A stretch of DNA of 49,842 nt from Alphaproteobacteria bacterium (GTDB taxonomy: Bacteria; Pseudomonadota; Alphaproteobacteria; GCA-2731375). Positions within the stretch are counted from its first letter, which is position 1; each line of letters opens with the position of its first letter. Location of the stretch: positions 1-49,842 of the forward strand of contig JASLMH010000011.1 of NCBI GenBank assembly GCA_030746635.1, given 5' to 3'. The translations under genes were made by a program, and so were the position numbers. Shown here in pieces: positions 7,386-15,921 of this stretch. The notes under the pieces were generated by a model. That model saw only the letters and a program-made list of their open reading frames with translations, searched no databases and was not told the DNA's origin.

Positions 7386-8990
7386 ATGGCCGACAAACGC
7401 CGCAGTTTTTATGGTTGGGGGTATCAGGAGGACGCCGTCTCGGCCGAGGAGTTGGGCTGGTTCGAGCGGGCCTGGGCGGATCTGTTCGGGGTCGACCAAT
7501 TCGACCCGGTGCCGATGCCCCGCGAGGGGGAGATCGAGTTGCGGGCGCCCCGGGTGGCCATTCCGAAGTCGCTGGCGGCGTTCTGCAGCGACGATAAATA
7601 CGACCGCCTGCTGCACAGCTACGGCCACTCGCCGCACGATCTGGCGCGGATGATCCACCGCCGCGACTTCAGCAATCCACCGGACGTCGTGGCCCATGTG
7701 CGGGACGAGGCCGACATCCAGGCGGTGCTGGACTGGTGCGGCGCCAACGATCTGGCGGCGGTGCCGTACGGCGGCGGCTCCAGCGTCGTCGGCGGCGTCA
7801 ACCCGCCGACCGACGAGCGCTATAAGGGCACCGTCACCATCGACCTCGGCCGCCTCAACAAGGTGCTGGAAATCGATGCGGCCTCGCAAGCGGCCCGGGT
7901 GCAGACCGGCGTCCTGGGCCCGGACCTGGAAAGCCAGCTTCGGCCCAGCGGCCTGACCATGCGGTTCTTCCTGCAGGCCTGGGAGTTCTCCTCCCTCGGC
8001 GGCTGGATCGCCACCCGCGCCGCCGGCCACTTCGCCACCGTCTACACCCAGATCGACGATCACGTGGAGAGCCTGCGGGTGGTGACGCCGTCGGGCCTGA
8101 TCGCCTCGCGCCGGGTGCCGGCCTCGGGCGCCGGACCCAACCCGGACCGGCTGTTCCTGGGCTCGGAAGGGGCCTTGGGCATCATCACCGAGGCCTGGGT
8201 GCGGCTGCACCGCCGGCCGACCATCCGGCTGGCGACCACGGTGCGCTTCACCGACTACGAACAGGCATGCGATGCGGTGCGGGCGATCACCCAATCGGGC
8301 CTGTATCCGGCCAACGCCCGGCTGATCGAGCGCGACGAGGCGGCCTTTACCGAGGCCGGCGACGGCAGCGCCGATGTCCTGGTGCTGACCTTCGAAAGTG
8401 CCGATCACCCGCTGGAGCCATGGATGGACCGGGCCCTGGAGATCTGCGGCGATCATGGCGGGGCCTGGGACACGGAGGCGCTCGGGCAGGCGGATTCCCA
8501 GCGCAGCGGCGCCGCCGGTAACTGGCGCAACAAGTTCCTGCGCGGGCCCTACCTGCGCGAACACGCCATCGCCCGCGGCGTCATGCGCGACACCGTGGAA
8601 AGCTGCATCACCTGGGACCGATATTTGGACTTCCAGGACCAGGTGAAGCGCCGCACCCTGGCGGCGATCCGCGAGGTGACCGGCCGGGAGGGCACCTGCA
8701 CGGTGCGCTTCACCCACCTATATCCGGACGGGCCGGCGCCCTATTTCACCTGGCACGCCCTGGGCGACAAGGAACGGCTGGTGGAACAGTTCTGGGCCAT
8801 CAAGGCGGCCGCCAGCCAGGCGATGATCGACGCCGGCGGCACCATCACCCACCACCACGCCCTGGGCCGCGATCACCGGGAATGGTATGACCAGGAACGC
8901 CCCGAACTGTTCGCCGAAGGCATCAAGGCGATCAAAGGGCGCCTCGATCCCCAGGCCGTGCTCAACCCCGGCATCCTGGTCGATCCGTAG
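7386..8990 (+). CDS. FAD-linked oxidase, alkyldihydroxyacetonephosphate synthase-like
   Basis: This is a 534-residue VAO/PCMH-type flavoprotein. After an N-terminal RRSFYGWGYQ segment come HSYGHSPHDLARM, the FAD-binding VPYGGGSSVVGGV near residues 120-132, and LFLGSEGALGIITEAWVRLH. Near the end are the TCTVRFTHLYPDGPAPYF stretch and a histidine-rich THHHALGRDH loop. These are the landmarks of eukaryotic AGPS and its bacterial relatives, in which the His loop lies at the active site. Many bacterial members instead oxidise 2-hydroxy acids or unknown substrates, so ether-lipid synthesis should not be assumed. It is co-oriented with the CoA-transferase genes (gap 23 bases) and ends 8 bases before the convergent TRAP gene. 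Confidence 0.85.
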   Translation: MADKRRSFYGWGYQEDAVSAEELGWFERAWADLFGVDQFDPVPMPREGEIELRAPRVAIPKSLAAFCSDDKYDRLLHSYGHSPHDLARMIHRRDFSNPPDVVAHVRDEADIQAVLDWCGANDLAAVPYGGGSSVVGGVNPPTDERYKGTVTIDLGRLNKVLEIDAASQAARVQTGVLGPDLESQLRPSGLTMRFFLQAWEFSSLGGWIATRAAGHFATVYTQIDDHVESLRVVTPSGLIASRRVPASGAGPNPDRLFLGSEGALGIITEAWVRLHRRPTIRLATTVRFTDYEQACDAVRAITQSGLYPANARLIERDEAAFTEAGDGSADVLVLTFESADHPLEPWMDRALEICGDHGGAWDTEALGQADSQRSGAAGNWRNKFLRGPYLREHAIARGVMRDTVESCITWDRYLDFQDQVKRRTLAAIREVTGREGTCTVRFTHLYPDGPAPYFTWHALGDKERLVEQFWAIKAAASQAMIDAGGTITHHHALGRDHREWYDQERPELFAEGIKAIKGRLDPQAVLNPGILVDP

Positions 8991-8998
8991 GCGGCCGG

Positions 8999-10288
8999 TC
9001 AGCCGATCAGCAGCGCCGGCAGCCAGAGCGTCAGGCCGGGCACCACCACCAACGCCGCCAGCAACAGCACCAGGGCGGCGATGAACGGCAGCAGTTCGCG
9101 GACCTCGCTGTACACGTCGGCCTCCGCCTGGGCGGCGGTAAGGTAGATCAGGAAGCCCACCGGCGGCGTGATCAGGCCCAGCAGGGTGGCCAGCACGGCG
9201 ACCACGCCGAACTGGGTCAGGTCGAGGCCGACGGCGTTGGCCGTCGGGATCATCAGCGGCACCAGCACCACTAGGATGGTGACCGGCTCCAGCACCGTGC
9301 CGGCGATCAGCAGCGCCGCCGCGAACAACGCCAGCACCAGCATCGGATCGCCCGATAGGTCGCCGATCCAGCCGGCCAAGACCCGCGCCAGACCCATATT
9401 GCCGACGATCCAGATGTACAGGCCGGCGACCGAGATGATCGCCAGTACCTTGGCCGCGTCGATGCCGGCCTTGCCGAAGGCCCGCCACAGCCCGGGCAGA
9501 TCGAGCTGGCGGTAGACGAAGACGCTGACCGCGATGGCGTAGATGCAGGCGACGGCGCCGATTTCGGTCACCGAGGCGACGCCGCCGATCAGGCCGACCA
9601 CCACCAGCACCGGCATCAGCAGGGCCAGCAACGAGGCTCGCAGGGCCGCCCAAAGTTCGCCCTGACCGGCCCAGGCGCCGGCCGGATAGTTGCGCCGGCG
9701 GCTGATCACATACGAGGCGACGAGCAGGAACAAGCCCATCAGCAGGCCGGGAATGATGCCGCCCAGGAACAGCTTGCCGACCGAGGTCAGGGCGAACAGG
9801 CCGAACACCACCAGCGGGATGGAGGGCGGAATGATCGGCCCGATGGTCGCCGAGGCGGCGGTGACGGCGGCGGCGTAGGCGGCCGGGTAGCCTTCGCGCT
9901 TCATCGCCGGGATCATTACCGAGCCGATCGCCGCGGCGTCGGCGGCGGCCGAGCCCGAGACACCGGCGAACACCATGCTGGCCAGGATGTTGACGTGGCT
10001 GAGGCCGCCCTTGATATGGCCGATACAGGCTCGGGCCAGGCGCAGCAGGCGTTCGCTGATGCCGCCCGCGTTCATGATTTCGCCGACCAGGAAGAAGAAC
10101 AGGATGGCGGTGAAGTTGTAGCTATCCAGGCCCTGAACGAAGCCCTGCGCCACTACCGCCTCCGGCACCTTGGGCCAGAACGCGATGGTGTAGGCGGCGG
10201 CGGACGCGGCCATGGCCAGGAACACCGGCAGGCCAAGCGCCAGGCCGGCCAGTAGGACGCCGAACAGCACCGCCAACTCGGCGATCAC
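8999..10288 (-). CDS. dctM: TRAP transporter large permease subunit (DctM family)
   Basis: This 429-residue, very hydrophobic protein has about a dozen predicted membrane spans. Characteristic DctM stretches include VIAELAVLFGVLLAGLALGLPVFLAM at the start, FFFLVGEIMNAGGIS, SGSAAADAAAIGSVMIPAM and LGLITPPVGFLIYLTAAQA near the end. It is the channel subunit of a sodium-driven tripartite TRAP importer for small carboxylates. The start is a GTG at 10288 that overlaps the TGA of the small permease gene (GTGA). The longer open frame upstream only shadows that gene. It is the last gene of the run that begins with the binding protein. Confidence 0.93.
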   Translation of the reverse strand: MIAELAVLFGVLLAGLALGLPVFLAMAASAAAYTIAFWPKVPEAVVAQGFVQGLDSYNFTAILFFFLVGEIMNAGGISERLLRLARACIGHIKGGLSHVNILASMVFAGVSGSAAADAAAIGSVMIPAMKREGYPAAYAAAVTAASATIGPIIPPSIPLVVFGLFALTSVGKLFLGGIIPGLLMGLFLLVASYVISRRRNYPAGAWAGQGELWAALRASLLALLMPVLVVVGLIGGVASVTEIGAVACIYAIAVSVFVYRQLDLPGLWRAFGKAGIDAAKVLAIISVAGLYIWIVGNMGLARVLAGWIGDLSGDPMLVLALFAAALLIAGTVLEPVTILVVLVPLMIPTANAVGLDLTQFGVVAVLATLLGLITPPVGFLIYLTAAQAEADVYSEVRELLPFIAALVLLLAALVVVPGLTLWLPALLIG

Positions 10289-10764
10289 GCCGCATCCTCC
10301 GGCGATCCCAGCCGGCGCCAGATATTGACGATGGCGGCCACCGCCAGACCCGCGCCGCCGGCGGTGATCGGGTAGTATTTGATCGCCGCCTCGATCTCCA
10401 GGCTGCCCATCTCGAAGCCCGAGTAGATCTCGATCGTGCCCAGCGATATCAGTCCCAGCACCGCGCCGCCGAGCAGGGCGAGGCCGTCGAAGGCATGGGC
10501 AAGGCGGCGGCGGCCGGCCGGCGTCAGCACGGTGGTTATCAGGTCGACGGCGATGTGCGCCCGGCTCAGCCACAGATAGACGACGCCGATCCAGGCCAGC
10601 CAGATCAACGCCATCACCGAGATTTCCTCGACCCACAACAGCGGCGCGGCGAACACATAGCGCAGCACCACCTGCAGAAAGGCGAGCGCCACTAGGCAGA
10701 CGACGATGGCGCCAATCAGCCCTTGCAGCCCTCGGCTCAGCACGGCCCGAACGCGCGCTTCCAT
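10285..10764 (-). CDS. dctQ: TRAP transporter small permease subunit (DctQ family)
   Basis: The roughly 159-residue protein has four hydrophobic helices, the size and topology of DctQ subunits. The WVEEISVMALIWLAWIGVVYLWLSRAH segment (about residues 45-71) is diagnostic: the EE motif with the following aromatic-rich helix recurs across the family. DctQ pairs with the large permease and links it to the periplasmic binding protein. Two adjacent ATGs are possible. The second (10764) has better spacing from GGAGG, so it is used here. The gene overlaps the dctM GTG start by 4 bases and lies about 60 bases after the dctP stop. Confidence 0.88.
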   Translation of the reverse strand: MEARVRAVLSRGLQGLIGAIVVCLVALAFLQVVLRYVFAAPLLWVEEISVMALIWLAWIGVVYLWLSRAHIAVDLITTVLTPAGRRRLAHAFDGLALLGGAVLGLISLGTIEIYSGFEMGSLEIEAAIKYYPITAGGAGLAVAAIVNIWRRLGSPEDAA

Positions 10765-10826
10765 CATCCCTCCGGAACCGGGCCGGGGCGACGTCCTCCC
10801 GGCCCGAGAGGCAGTCTAGATCAAAC

Positions 10827-11819
10827 CTACTTCATGGCGTGGATCTTGTCGTACATGCCCTTGGGCCAGCGTTTGCCGTCCCAGGCCTCGACGATCGGCC
10901 GGGCCGCCGCCCGGAAGGCGGCGATGTCGGGCTCGACGATTTCCATGCCCTTGGCCTTGGCCTGGGCGAACATAGCGGCGACCTCGCCATCGAAGGCGGC
11001 GACCGCTTCGTCGTTGGCAGCCTTGGCGGCGGCCGTGACCCAACCCTGCTGTTCGGCCGAAAGCGATTGCCATTTCGCGCCGCTGATCCACATGCCGATG
11101 CCGGAATGGATGTAGCGCGTGTTCATGAAGTACTTCTGGACTTCCGTCAGGCCGGCCTGCACCACCGCGTCGATGCCGTTCTCCTGACCGTTGACCAGGC
11201 CGCTTTGCAGCGATTGGTACAGTTCCGAGCCCTTGACCGGGGTCGGCGCCGCGCCCCAGGCCTTGAACACCTCGGTGATCGCCGGGTTGAGCGGCGTGCG
11301 GATCTTCATGCCCTTCATGTCGGCCGGCGTCATGACCTTCTTCTTCCGGGTGGTCAGCGCCCTGGGCGGCCGGTCGCCCAGCGGGCCGACATACTTGATG
11401 CCGGTCGCCGTCTCGGCCTTGGCCATCATGCCGGCGAAGACGTCGCCGGCCAGGAAGCTCCGCCAATGGGCCTGATCGCGGAACAGATAGGGCATGGTGA
11501 CGATGAAGAAGTGTCTGGCTTCCTTCATCGGCAGGATCGCCCCGATATCGATGACGTGCATGTCCAGGCTGCCGGCCCGGAGTTGGGCCCAGAGTTGCAC
11601 CAGGTTGCCGAGCGCGCCGCCGGGGACGATTTCGACATCCATGGTGCCGCCCGAGACCTGCCGCAGATGCTTGGCGAAGCGTTCGGAATTGATCTGGAAT
11701 GAGCTTGTCGGTGGCGCCACGTGGGCGATCTTGAGGCTGACGCTCGCCGCCTGAGCGGCCAGCGGCAGCAGCGCGAAGGCCAGACCGGCCACCGTCACGG
11801 TCATCAATCTCTTCAACAT
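10827..11819 (-). CDS. dctP: TRAP transporter substrate-binding protein (DctP family)
   Basis: This 330-residue periplasmic receptor begins with a clear signal peptide (MLKRLMTVTVAGLAFALLPL, then an AQA cleavage site near residue 24). The mature part starts with SLKIAHVAPPTSSFQ, followed by FAKHLRQVSGGTMDVEIVPGGALGN, which is the canonical DctP opening. The MKIRTPLNPAITEVFKAWGAAPTPV segment carries the arginine that in this family usually pairs with a substrate carboxylate. A GGGAGGA ribosome site lies 7 bases before the ATG; a GTG one codon earlier is possible. The transporter follows two SDRs and a 2-oxo acid dehydrogenase E1 on the same strand, so it may import their substrate; that link is inference. 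Confidence 0.93.
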   Translation of the reverse strand: MLKRLMTVTVAGLAFALLPLAAQAASVSLKIAHVAPPTSSFQINSERFAKHLRQVSGGTMDVEIVPGGALGNLVQLWAQLRAGSLDMHVIDIGAILPMKEARHFFIVTMPYLFRDQAHWRSFLAGDVFAGMMAKAETATGIKYVGPLGDRPPRALTTRKKKVMTPADMKGMKIRTPLNPAITEVFKAWGAAPTPVKGSELYQSLQSGLVNGQENGIDAVVQAGLTEVQKYFMNTRYIHSGIGMWISGAKWQSLSAEQQGWVTAAAKAANDEAVAAFDGEVAAMFAQAKAKGMEIVEPDIAAFRAAARPIVEAWDGKRWPKGMYDKIHAMK

Positions 11820-11868
11820 CACTTGGTCCTCCCTGTGTTGTGCCGCGCCGTTGGCGCTTCCCGCCCCA

Positions 11869-12669
11869 CTATCGGAGCCGGCAACTCAAACCGCCGTCGA
11901 CGGGAAGCATGACGCCGTTGATGTACTTGGCCTCGTCCGAGGCCAGGAACACCGCCGCGGCGGCGATGTCCCAGGCTTCACCCATGCGGCCGGTCGGCGA
12001 TGCCGCGTGCCGGGCCGCCTCCAACTCCTCCATGCTGCCGTAGTGCTCCAGCATGTCGGTGGAGCCGCGCACCATCGGCGTGTCGATCAGACCGGGCAGG
12101 ATGGCGTTGGCGCGGATGCCCTTGTCGGCGTATTCGATCGCCACCGCCCGGGTCAGGTGGTTCAATCCCGCCTTCGAGGCGTAATAGGCGCTGTAGGGGA
12201 ACATGCCGACGCCCAGGCTGGCGATCGACGAGATGTTGATGATCACGCCGCCGCCCTGCTCCGCCATGATCGGCAGCACGTATTTGCAGGCCAGAAAGAC
12301 CGAGGAGAGGTTGACGTCGATAACGTGGGACCATTCCTCGAACGGCAGGTCGACCGGTCCGCCGAAATTGCCGATGCCGACGTTGTTGTGCAGTACGTCG
12401 ATCCGGCCGAACGCCGCCATCGTCTGCGCCACCGCAGCCTGCACGCTGTCCGGCTTGGTGACGTCGGCCTCTAGGGCCAGGGCCTGGCCGCCTTCCTCGG
12501 TGATCAGTCCGGCGGTTTCCTCGGCTGCCTCCATGCTGATATCGACCGCCACGACCTTGGCGCCCTCGCGGGCGAAGCTCACCGCCGTCGCCTTGCCGTT
12601 GCCCCAGCCCGGGCCGGACGACCCCGCCCCGAACACCAACGCCACTCGATCCAGAAGTCGTTCGCCCAT
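11869..12669 (-). CDS. Short-chain dehydrogenase/reductase
   Basis: This is a 266-residue classical SDR. The nucleotide loop is a variant, GAGSSGPGWGNG (about residues 13-24), in place of TGxxxGIG. The NNVGIG motif follows near residue 92, and the catalytic serine (INISSIAS) and YYASK are in place. GEAWDIAAAAVFLASDEAKYINGV ends the fold as usual. It should oxidise a hydroxyl or reduce a ketone with NAD(P). The ATG at 12669 has GAAAGGAG eight bases upstream, so the longer frame is not used. It lies 13 bases after the preceding SDR and about 50 bases before the TRAP receptor gene. The unusual glycine loop suggests a distinct subfamily. Confidence 0.88.
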   Translation of the reverse strand: MGERLLDRVALVFGAGSSGPGWGNGKATAVSFAREGAKVVAVDISMEAAEETAGLITEEGGQALALEADVTKPDSVQAAVAQTMAAFGRIDVLHNNVGIGNFGGPVDLPFEEWSHVIDVNLSSVFLACKYVLPIMAEQGGGVIINISSIASLGVGMFPYSAYYASKAGLNHLTRAVAIEYADKGIRANAILPGLIDTPMVRGSTDMLEHYGSMEELEAARHAASPTGRMGEAWDIAAAAVFLASDEAKYINGVMLPVDGGLSCRLR

Positions 12670-12682
12670 GCCGTCGCTCCTT

Positions 12683-13483
12683 TCACCCGCCGCCGAAATC
12701 GGCGTTGCGTCGGGCCATATAGTCCCGATAGGGGGTGCCGTTGCTGACCATGAAGCCGCCGTCGACATCGAAAGAGGCGCCCGTACACATGGCCGAGGCC
12801 GGGCCGCTCAGGAAGACGATCATGTCGGCGACGTCCTCCGGCCGGATCCATCGGCCCAGCGGCACCAGTTGTGCCGTGCCCTGGCGTTCGGCTTCGCTGG
12901 TCGCCGCCTCGACCATCGGCGTCAGCACTGGTCCGGGACAGACGGCGTTGACCCGGATGCCGTACAGGGCCAGTTCGAACGCGGCGTGACGGGTCAGCCC
13001 CAGCAGGCCGGATTTGGCCGCCGTGTAGTTGGCCCCGCCGTGATACGAGATGCGTTTGCCGGCGATCGAGGCGACGTTGACCACCGCGCCGCCGCCGCCC
13101 GCCTTGAGCGCCGGTATCGCCGCCTGCAGGCAATGGAAGGGGCCGCCCAGGTTGACCTCGATGACCCGTGTCCAGTCCTCGATAGGCATTGCTTCGAGAG
13201 TGCTGACCGTGCCGATGCCGGCATTGTTGACGAGTATATCCAGGCCGCCGAAATCGGCGGTGATCCGCTCCAGGGTGCGGTCGACCTCGGCCCGGTTGGC
13301 GACGTCGGCGGTGTAGGCGCGGGCATCGCCGCCGGTCTCCTTCGCCACCCGCTCGGCCGCCGCGGCATCGATGTCGACCACCGCCACGGCGCAATCGTCG
13401 GCCGCCAGGGCCGCCACCGTGGCGGCGCCGATGCCGCTGCCACCGCCGGTGACCATGGCTGTTCTGGCGGCCGCGCGGGTCAT
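12683..13483 (-). CDS. Short-chain dehydrogenase/reductase
   Basis: This 266-residue classical SDR has MVTGGGSGIG at residues 10-19, an acidic VVDID after the second strand (NAD preference likely), NNAGIG, the serine in VNVASIAGK, and YTAAK as the Tyr-Lys pair. The late segment RWIRPEDVADMIVFLSGPASAMCTG is standard. It differs in motif details from the adjacent SDR, so the two are not a recent duplication. Its start overlaps the stop of the E1 beta gene by 4 bases (ATGA), so it is translationally tied to the 2-oxo acid dehydrogenase genes. It may supply or consume a hydroxy/oxo intermediate for E1; that role is inference. Confidence 0.9.
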   Translation of the reverse strand: MTRAAARTAMVTGGGSGIGAATVAALAADDCAVAVVDIDAAAAERVAKETGGDARAYTADVANRAEVDRTLERITADFGGLDILVNNAGIGTVSTLEAMPIEDWTRVIEVNLGGPFHCLQAAIPALKAGGGGAVVNVASIAGKRISYHGGANYTAAKSGLLGLTRHAAFELALYGIRVNAVCPGPVLTPMVEAATSEAERQGTAQLVPLGRWIRPEDVADMIVFLSGPASAMCTGASFDVDGGFMVSNGTPYRDYMARRNADFGGG

Positions 13484-14457
13484 GCCGCCATCACCCGCCG
13501 GACCGCGTCGGCGATGTCATCGTGATCGGGCAGATACAGTTTTTCCAGTTCGCGATGATAGGGCACCGGCACGCTGGGCGGCGCCACCCGGGCGATCGGC
13601 GCCCGCAGGTCGGCAAAGGCTTCCTCCGCCACCAGCGAGACCACCTCGTTGGCCGAGCCGCCGCGCTTGATCGCCTCGCAGGCCACCACCAGGCGGCCGG
13701 TCCGGCGGACCGAGGTCAGCACCGCCTGCTCGTCCATCGGCACCAGGCTGCGCAGGTCCAGCACTTCGACGTCGATGCCGTCGTTCCGCAGGCGTTCGGC
13801 GGCGGCCAGGGCGCGTTTGACCATCAGCGCCGTGGCCACCACGGTGACGTCGTTGCCGGCCCGCTTGATGTCGGCTTGGCCCAGCGGGATCACGCCGTCT
13901 CCGTCGCCGACCTCTTCGCGGCCGGCGTGGTAGAGGCCCATATGCTCGAGGAAGAACACCGGGTTGTCGTCCCTGATGGCCGCCTTCATCAGGCCCTTGG
14001 CATCGGCCGGGTTGGAGGGTGCCACGACCTTGACGCCCGGGACGTTGAGCAACCAGGAATGGAAATCGTAGGCGTGGCCGTGGAACGGGCCGACGCCGTA
14101 TTTGGCCCGCACGACCATGGGTACCTTCACCTTGCCGTCGGAATAGTAGTGCATGGCGCCGCCGTCGAGGCCGAACTGATGCACCACCAGGCCGAGGAAT
14201 TCGAGGAACATCAAATCGACGATCGGCCGCTTGCCCTGCATGGCGGCGCCGACCCCGGCGCCGACGAAAGTACCTTCCGAGATCGGCGTGTCGATCACCC
14301 GGCCCTCGGCGCCGAACTCCTCCCACAAGCCGAGGCAGGAATGTAGCGGGCCGCCGAATTTGCCGATGTCCTCGCCCATGATGAAGACATCGGGATCGCG
14401 GCGCATCTCCTCGGCGATGGCCGCCACCGTCGCCTGCTGGAAAGTCTGCCTGGCCAT
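13480..14457 (-). CDS. 2-oxo acid dehydrogenase E1 component, beta subunit
   Basis: This 325-residue protein starts with TFQQATVAAIAEEMRRDPDVFIMGEDIGKFGG and continues with VIDTPISEGTFVGAGVGAAMQGKRPIVDLMFLEF, the transketolase-type pyrimidine-binding half found in PdhB/AcoB/BkdB. The C-terminal transketolase domain (LDLRSLVPMDEQAVLTSVRRTGRLVV) is complete. The glutamate in SEGTF is the residue that activates the thiamine cofactor in this family. It pairs with the alpha subunit 14 bases upstream. A GGAGGTGA ribosome site 7 bases before the ATG supports the start. The subfamily (acetoin, pyruvate or branched-chain) cannot be fixed by eye. Context with a stand-alone lipoyl protein is closest to acetoin-type systems. 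Confidence 0.9.
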   Translation of the reverse strand: MARQTFQQATVAAIAEEMRRDPDVFIMGEDIGKFGGPLHSCLGLWEEFGAEGRVIDTPISEGTFVGAGVGAAMQGKRPIVDLMFLEFLGLVVHQFGLDGGAMHYYSDGKVKVPMVVRAKYGVGPFHGHAYDFHSWLLNVPGVKVVAPSNPADAKGLMKAAIRDDNPVFFLEHMGLYHAGREEVGDGDGVIPLGQADIKRAGNDVTVVATALMVKRALAAAERLRNDGIDVEVLDLRSLVPMDEQAVLTSVRRTGRLVVACEAIKRGGSANEVVSLVAEEAFADLRAPIARVAPPSVPVPYHRELEKLYLPDHDDIADAVRRVMAA

Positions 14458-14471
14458 GGCGGCGTCACCTC

Positions 14472-15422
14472 CTACGCGAAGACCCGGTCCAGGCCGAGGA
14501 CGTCCGGCCCGGGATCGGGATCGGCCTTGGCCTGTGCCATCGCCGCGGCGACCTCGGCCGACACGGCTTGGTCGATTTCGCCAAGGTCGCCGTCGTCGAT
14601 CACCCCCTGTTCGACCAGGTAGCGGCGGAACAGGGCAATCGGATCACGTGCCCGCCAGCGTTCGATCTCTTCCGGCGGCCGGTCCTCCACGGTGTCGGAA
14701 ACGAAATGGCCGGCGACCCGATAGGTGACGGCGTCGATCAGGCTCGGTCCGTCGCCGCGACGGGCCCGGGCGATCGCCATCTGCACCGTGTCGTGCACCG
14801 CCAGCACGTCGTTGCCGTCGATCTCGTGACCCGGCATGCCGTAGCCGACGGCACGATCGGCCACCGATCGCGGCGCCACGCCGTCGCTGGCCGGCGTCGA
14901 GATGGCGATCTGGTTGTTCTGGCAGACGAACACCACGGGCAGGCAAAGGGCCGATGCCATGTTCATCGCCTCGTGGCAGTCGCCGCGGCTCGAGGTGCCG
15001 TCGCCGAACACCGCCAGGGCGACATCGTCGCGGCCGTCGAGCTTGATGGCCAGGGCCGCACCCGTGGCATAGGCGAGCGGCGGGCCCAGGGCGCCGGAGT
15101 AGAGCCCGATGAGGTTGAATTCCGGCGGGCCGCAGACGTCGCTGCGATAGCGGCCGCGATTGTAGCTGGTCGCCTTGCCCAGCAGGCCGGCCAGCAGTTT
15201 GCGCAGGTCGGCGCCCCTGCCGCAGGCGGCGGTCAACGAGCCGCGATAGTGCGGCGCCACGACGTCCCCGGGGCGCAGGCCGTGGTAGGCGCCGGCGACC
15301 ACCGCCTCCTCGCCTTCGAGGCCGTGCCAATGGCCGTCGATCTCGGCGATGGCGCCATCGAGGGCGCGGGTCAGTGCCATCAACCGGTAGAGGTCCAGCA
15401 GGGTTTGGTTATCCCGGGGCAT
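14472..15422 (-). CDS. 2-oxo acid dehydrogenase E1 component, alpha subunit
   Basis: This 316-residue, thiamine-diphosphate-binding subunit has the family motif GDG (140-142, in FGDGTSSRGD) closing with NN (169-170), which binds the magnesium diphosphate. The C-terminal part (TYRVAGHFVSDTVEDRPPEEIERW) matches PdhA/AcoA layout. Between residues 84 and 118 it reads KATSYNRGRYRSDVCGPPEFNLIGLYSGALGPPLA. This departs from the GGSMH-type segment of pyruvate and acetoin enzymes, so the substrate may differ. A GGAG 7 bases before the ATG supports the start. It lies 10 bases after the lipoyl-carrier gene and 14 before E1 beta. No E2 acyltransferase or E3 is encoded in this operon. Confidence 0.88.
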   Translation of the reverse strand: MPRDNQTLLDLYRLMALTRALDGAIAEIDGHWHGLEGEEAVVAGAYHGLRPGDVVAPHYRGSLTAACGRGADLRKLLAGLLGKATSYNRGRYRSDVCGPPEFNLIGLYSGALGPPLAYATGAALAIKLDGRDDVALAVFGDGTSSRGDCHEAMNMASALCLPVVFVCQNNQIAISTPASDGVAPRSVADRAVGYGMPGHEIDGNDVLAVHDTVQMAIARARRGDGPSLIDAVTYRVAGHFVSDTVEDRPPEEIERWRARDPIALFRRYLVEQGVIDDGDLGEIDQAVSAEVAAAMAQAKADPDPGPDVLGLDRVFA

Positions 15423-15432
15423 GTCCGAACTC

Positions 15433-15672
15433 CTATCCCGACGGCGCGATCAGGGCGATGACGGTGCCGATGTGCACTTGCTCGTCGGCGCCAAACAGGA
15501 TTTTCTCAAGGATGCCGGAGCCGGGACTTTCGACCTCGACGTTGACCTTGGCGGTCATGATTTCGACGATCGTCTCCCCCATCGTCACCGGCTCGCCGGT
15601 GCCCTTGTGCCAGGCGACAATGGTTGCCTCGGTCACCCCTTCGCCGATCTCCGGCATCCTGAGCTCTATCAT
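15433..15672 (-). CDS. Stand-alone lipoyl (biotinyl/lipoyl attachment) domain protein
   Basis: This is a 79-residue protein that is just one lipoyl domain: IELRMPEIGEGVTEATIVAWHKGTGEPV, then TAKVN with the target lysine K42, then the mirror-image half ending in GTVIALI. K42 matches the position of the lipoyl lysine in the E2 protein encoded at 20154-21395. The residue before K42 is alanine rather than the usual aspartate. There is no subunit-binding or acyltransferase domain. It is the first gene of the E1-SDR-TRAP run, 10 bases before E1 alpha, so it probably carries the acyl or hydroxyalkyl group formed by that E1. The start ATG at 15672 begins the domain; earlier in-frame codons precede the fold. 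Confidence 0.85.
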   Translation of the reverse strand: MIELRMPEIGEGVTEATIVAWHKGTGEPVTMGETIVEIMTAKVNVEVESPGSGILEKILFGADEQVHIGTVIALIAPSG

Positions 15673-15866
15673 CCCAGCCCATCCCCGCCATTGCAGTACT
15701 TCGGTCGAATTGGCGCGCGGAACCATTCACCGGCCTCGATGGCCAAGGTCGCGCTCAACTTCTCCGGATGGAGGTGACTCGGATGGCTCGCCGTCATGCG
15801 CCGCACCGCTCCCTATCCGGCGGTCGGCCCTCGTTGAACGTGGCCGATCCGCGCCGGCGATGGCAA

Positions 15867-15886
15867 TTAGTAACAAATGTTAGTAA
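15867..15886. promoter_or_regulatory. Candidate MarR-type operator upstream of the lipoyl/E1 operon
   Basis: TTAGTAACAAATGTTAGTAA is a 20-base imperfect palindrome with a perfect TAACA-AA-TGTTA core and 8 of 10 symmetric positions. It is an AT-rich island in GC-rich DNA. It lies 195 bases upstream of the lipoyl gene and 36 bases past the 3' end of the marR gene. MarR dimers bind palindromes of this length, so self- or operon control is plausible; binding is inference. Confidence 0.5.
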
Positions 15887-15921
15887 TTTTGCCTGGGCCG
15901 GTCAAGCGCCCGGGAGCCCGG

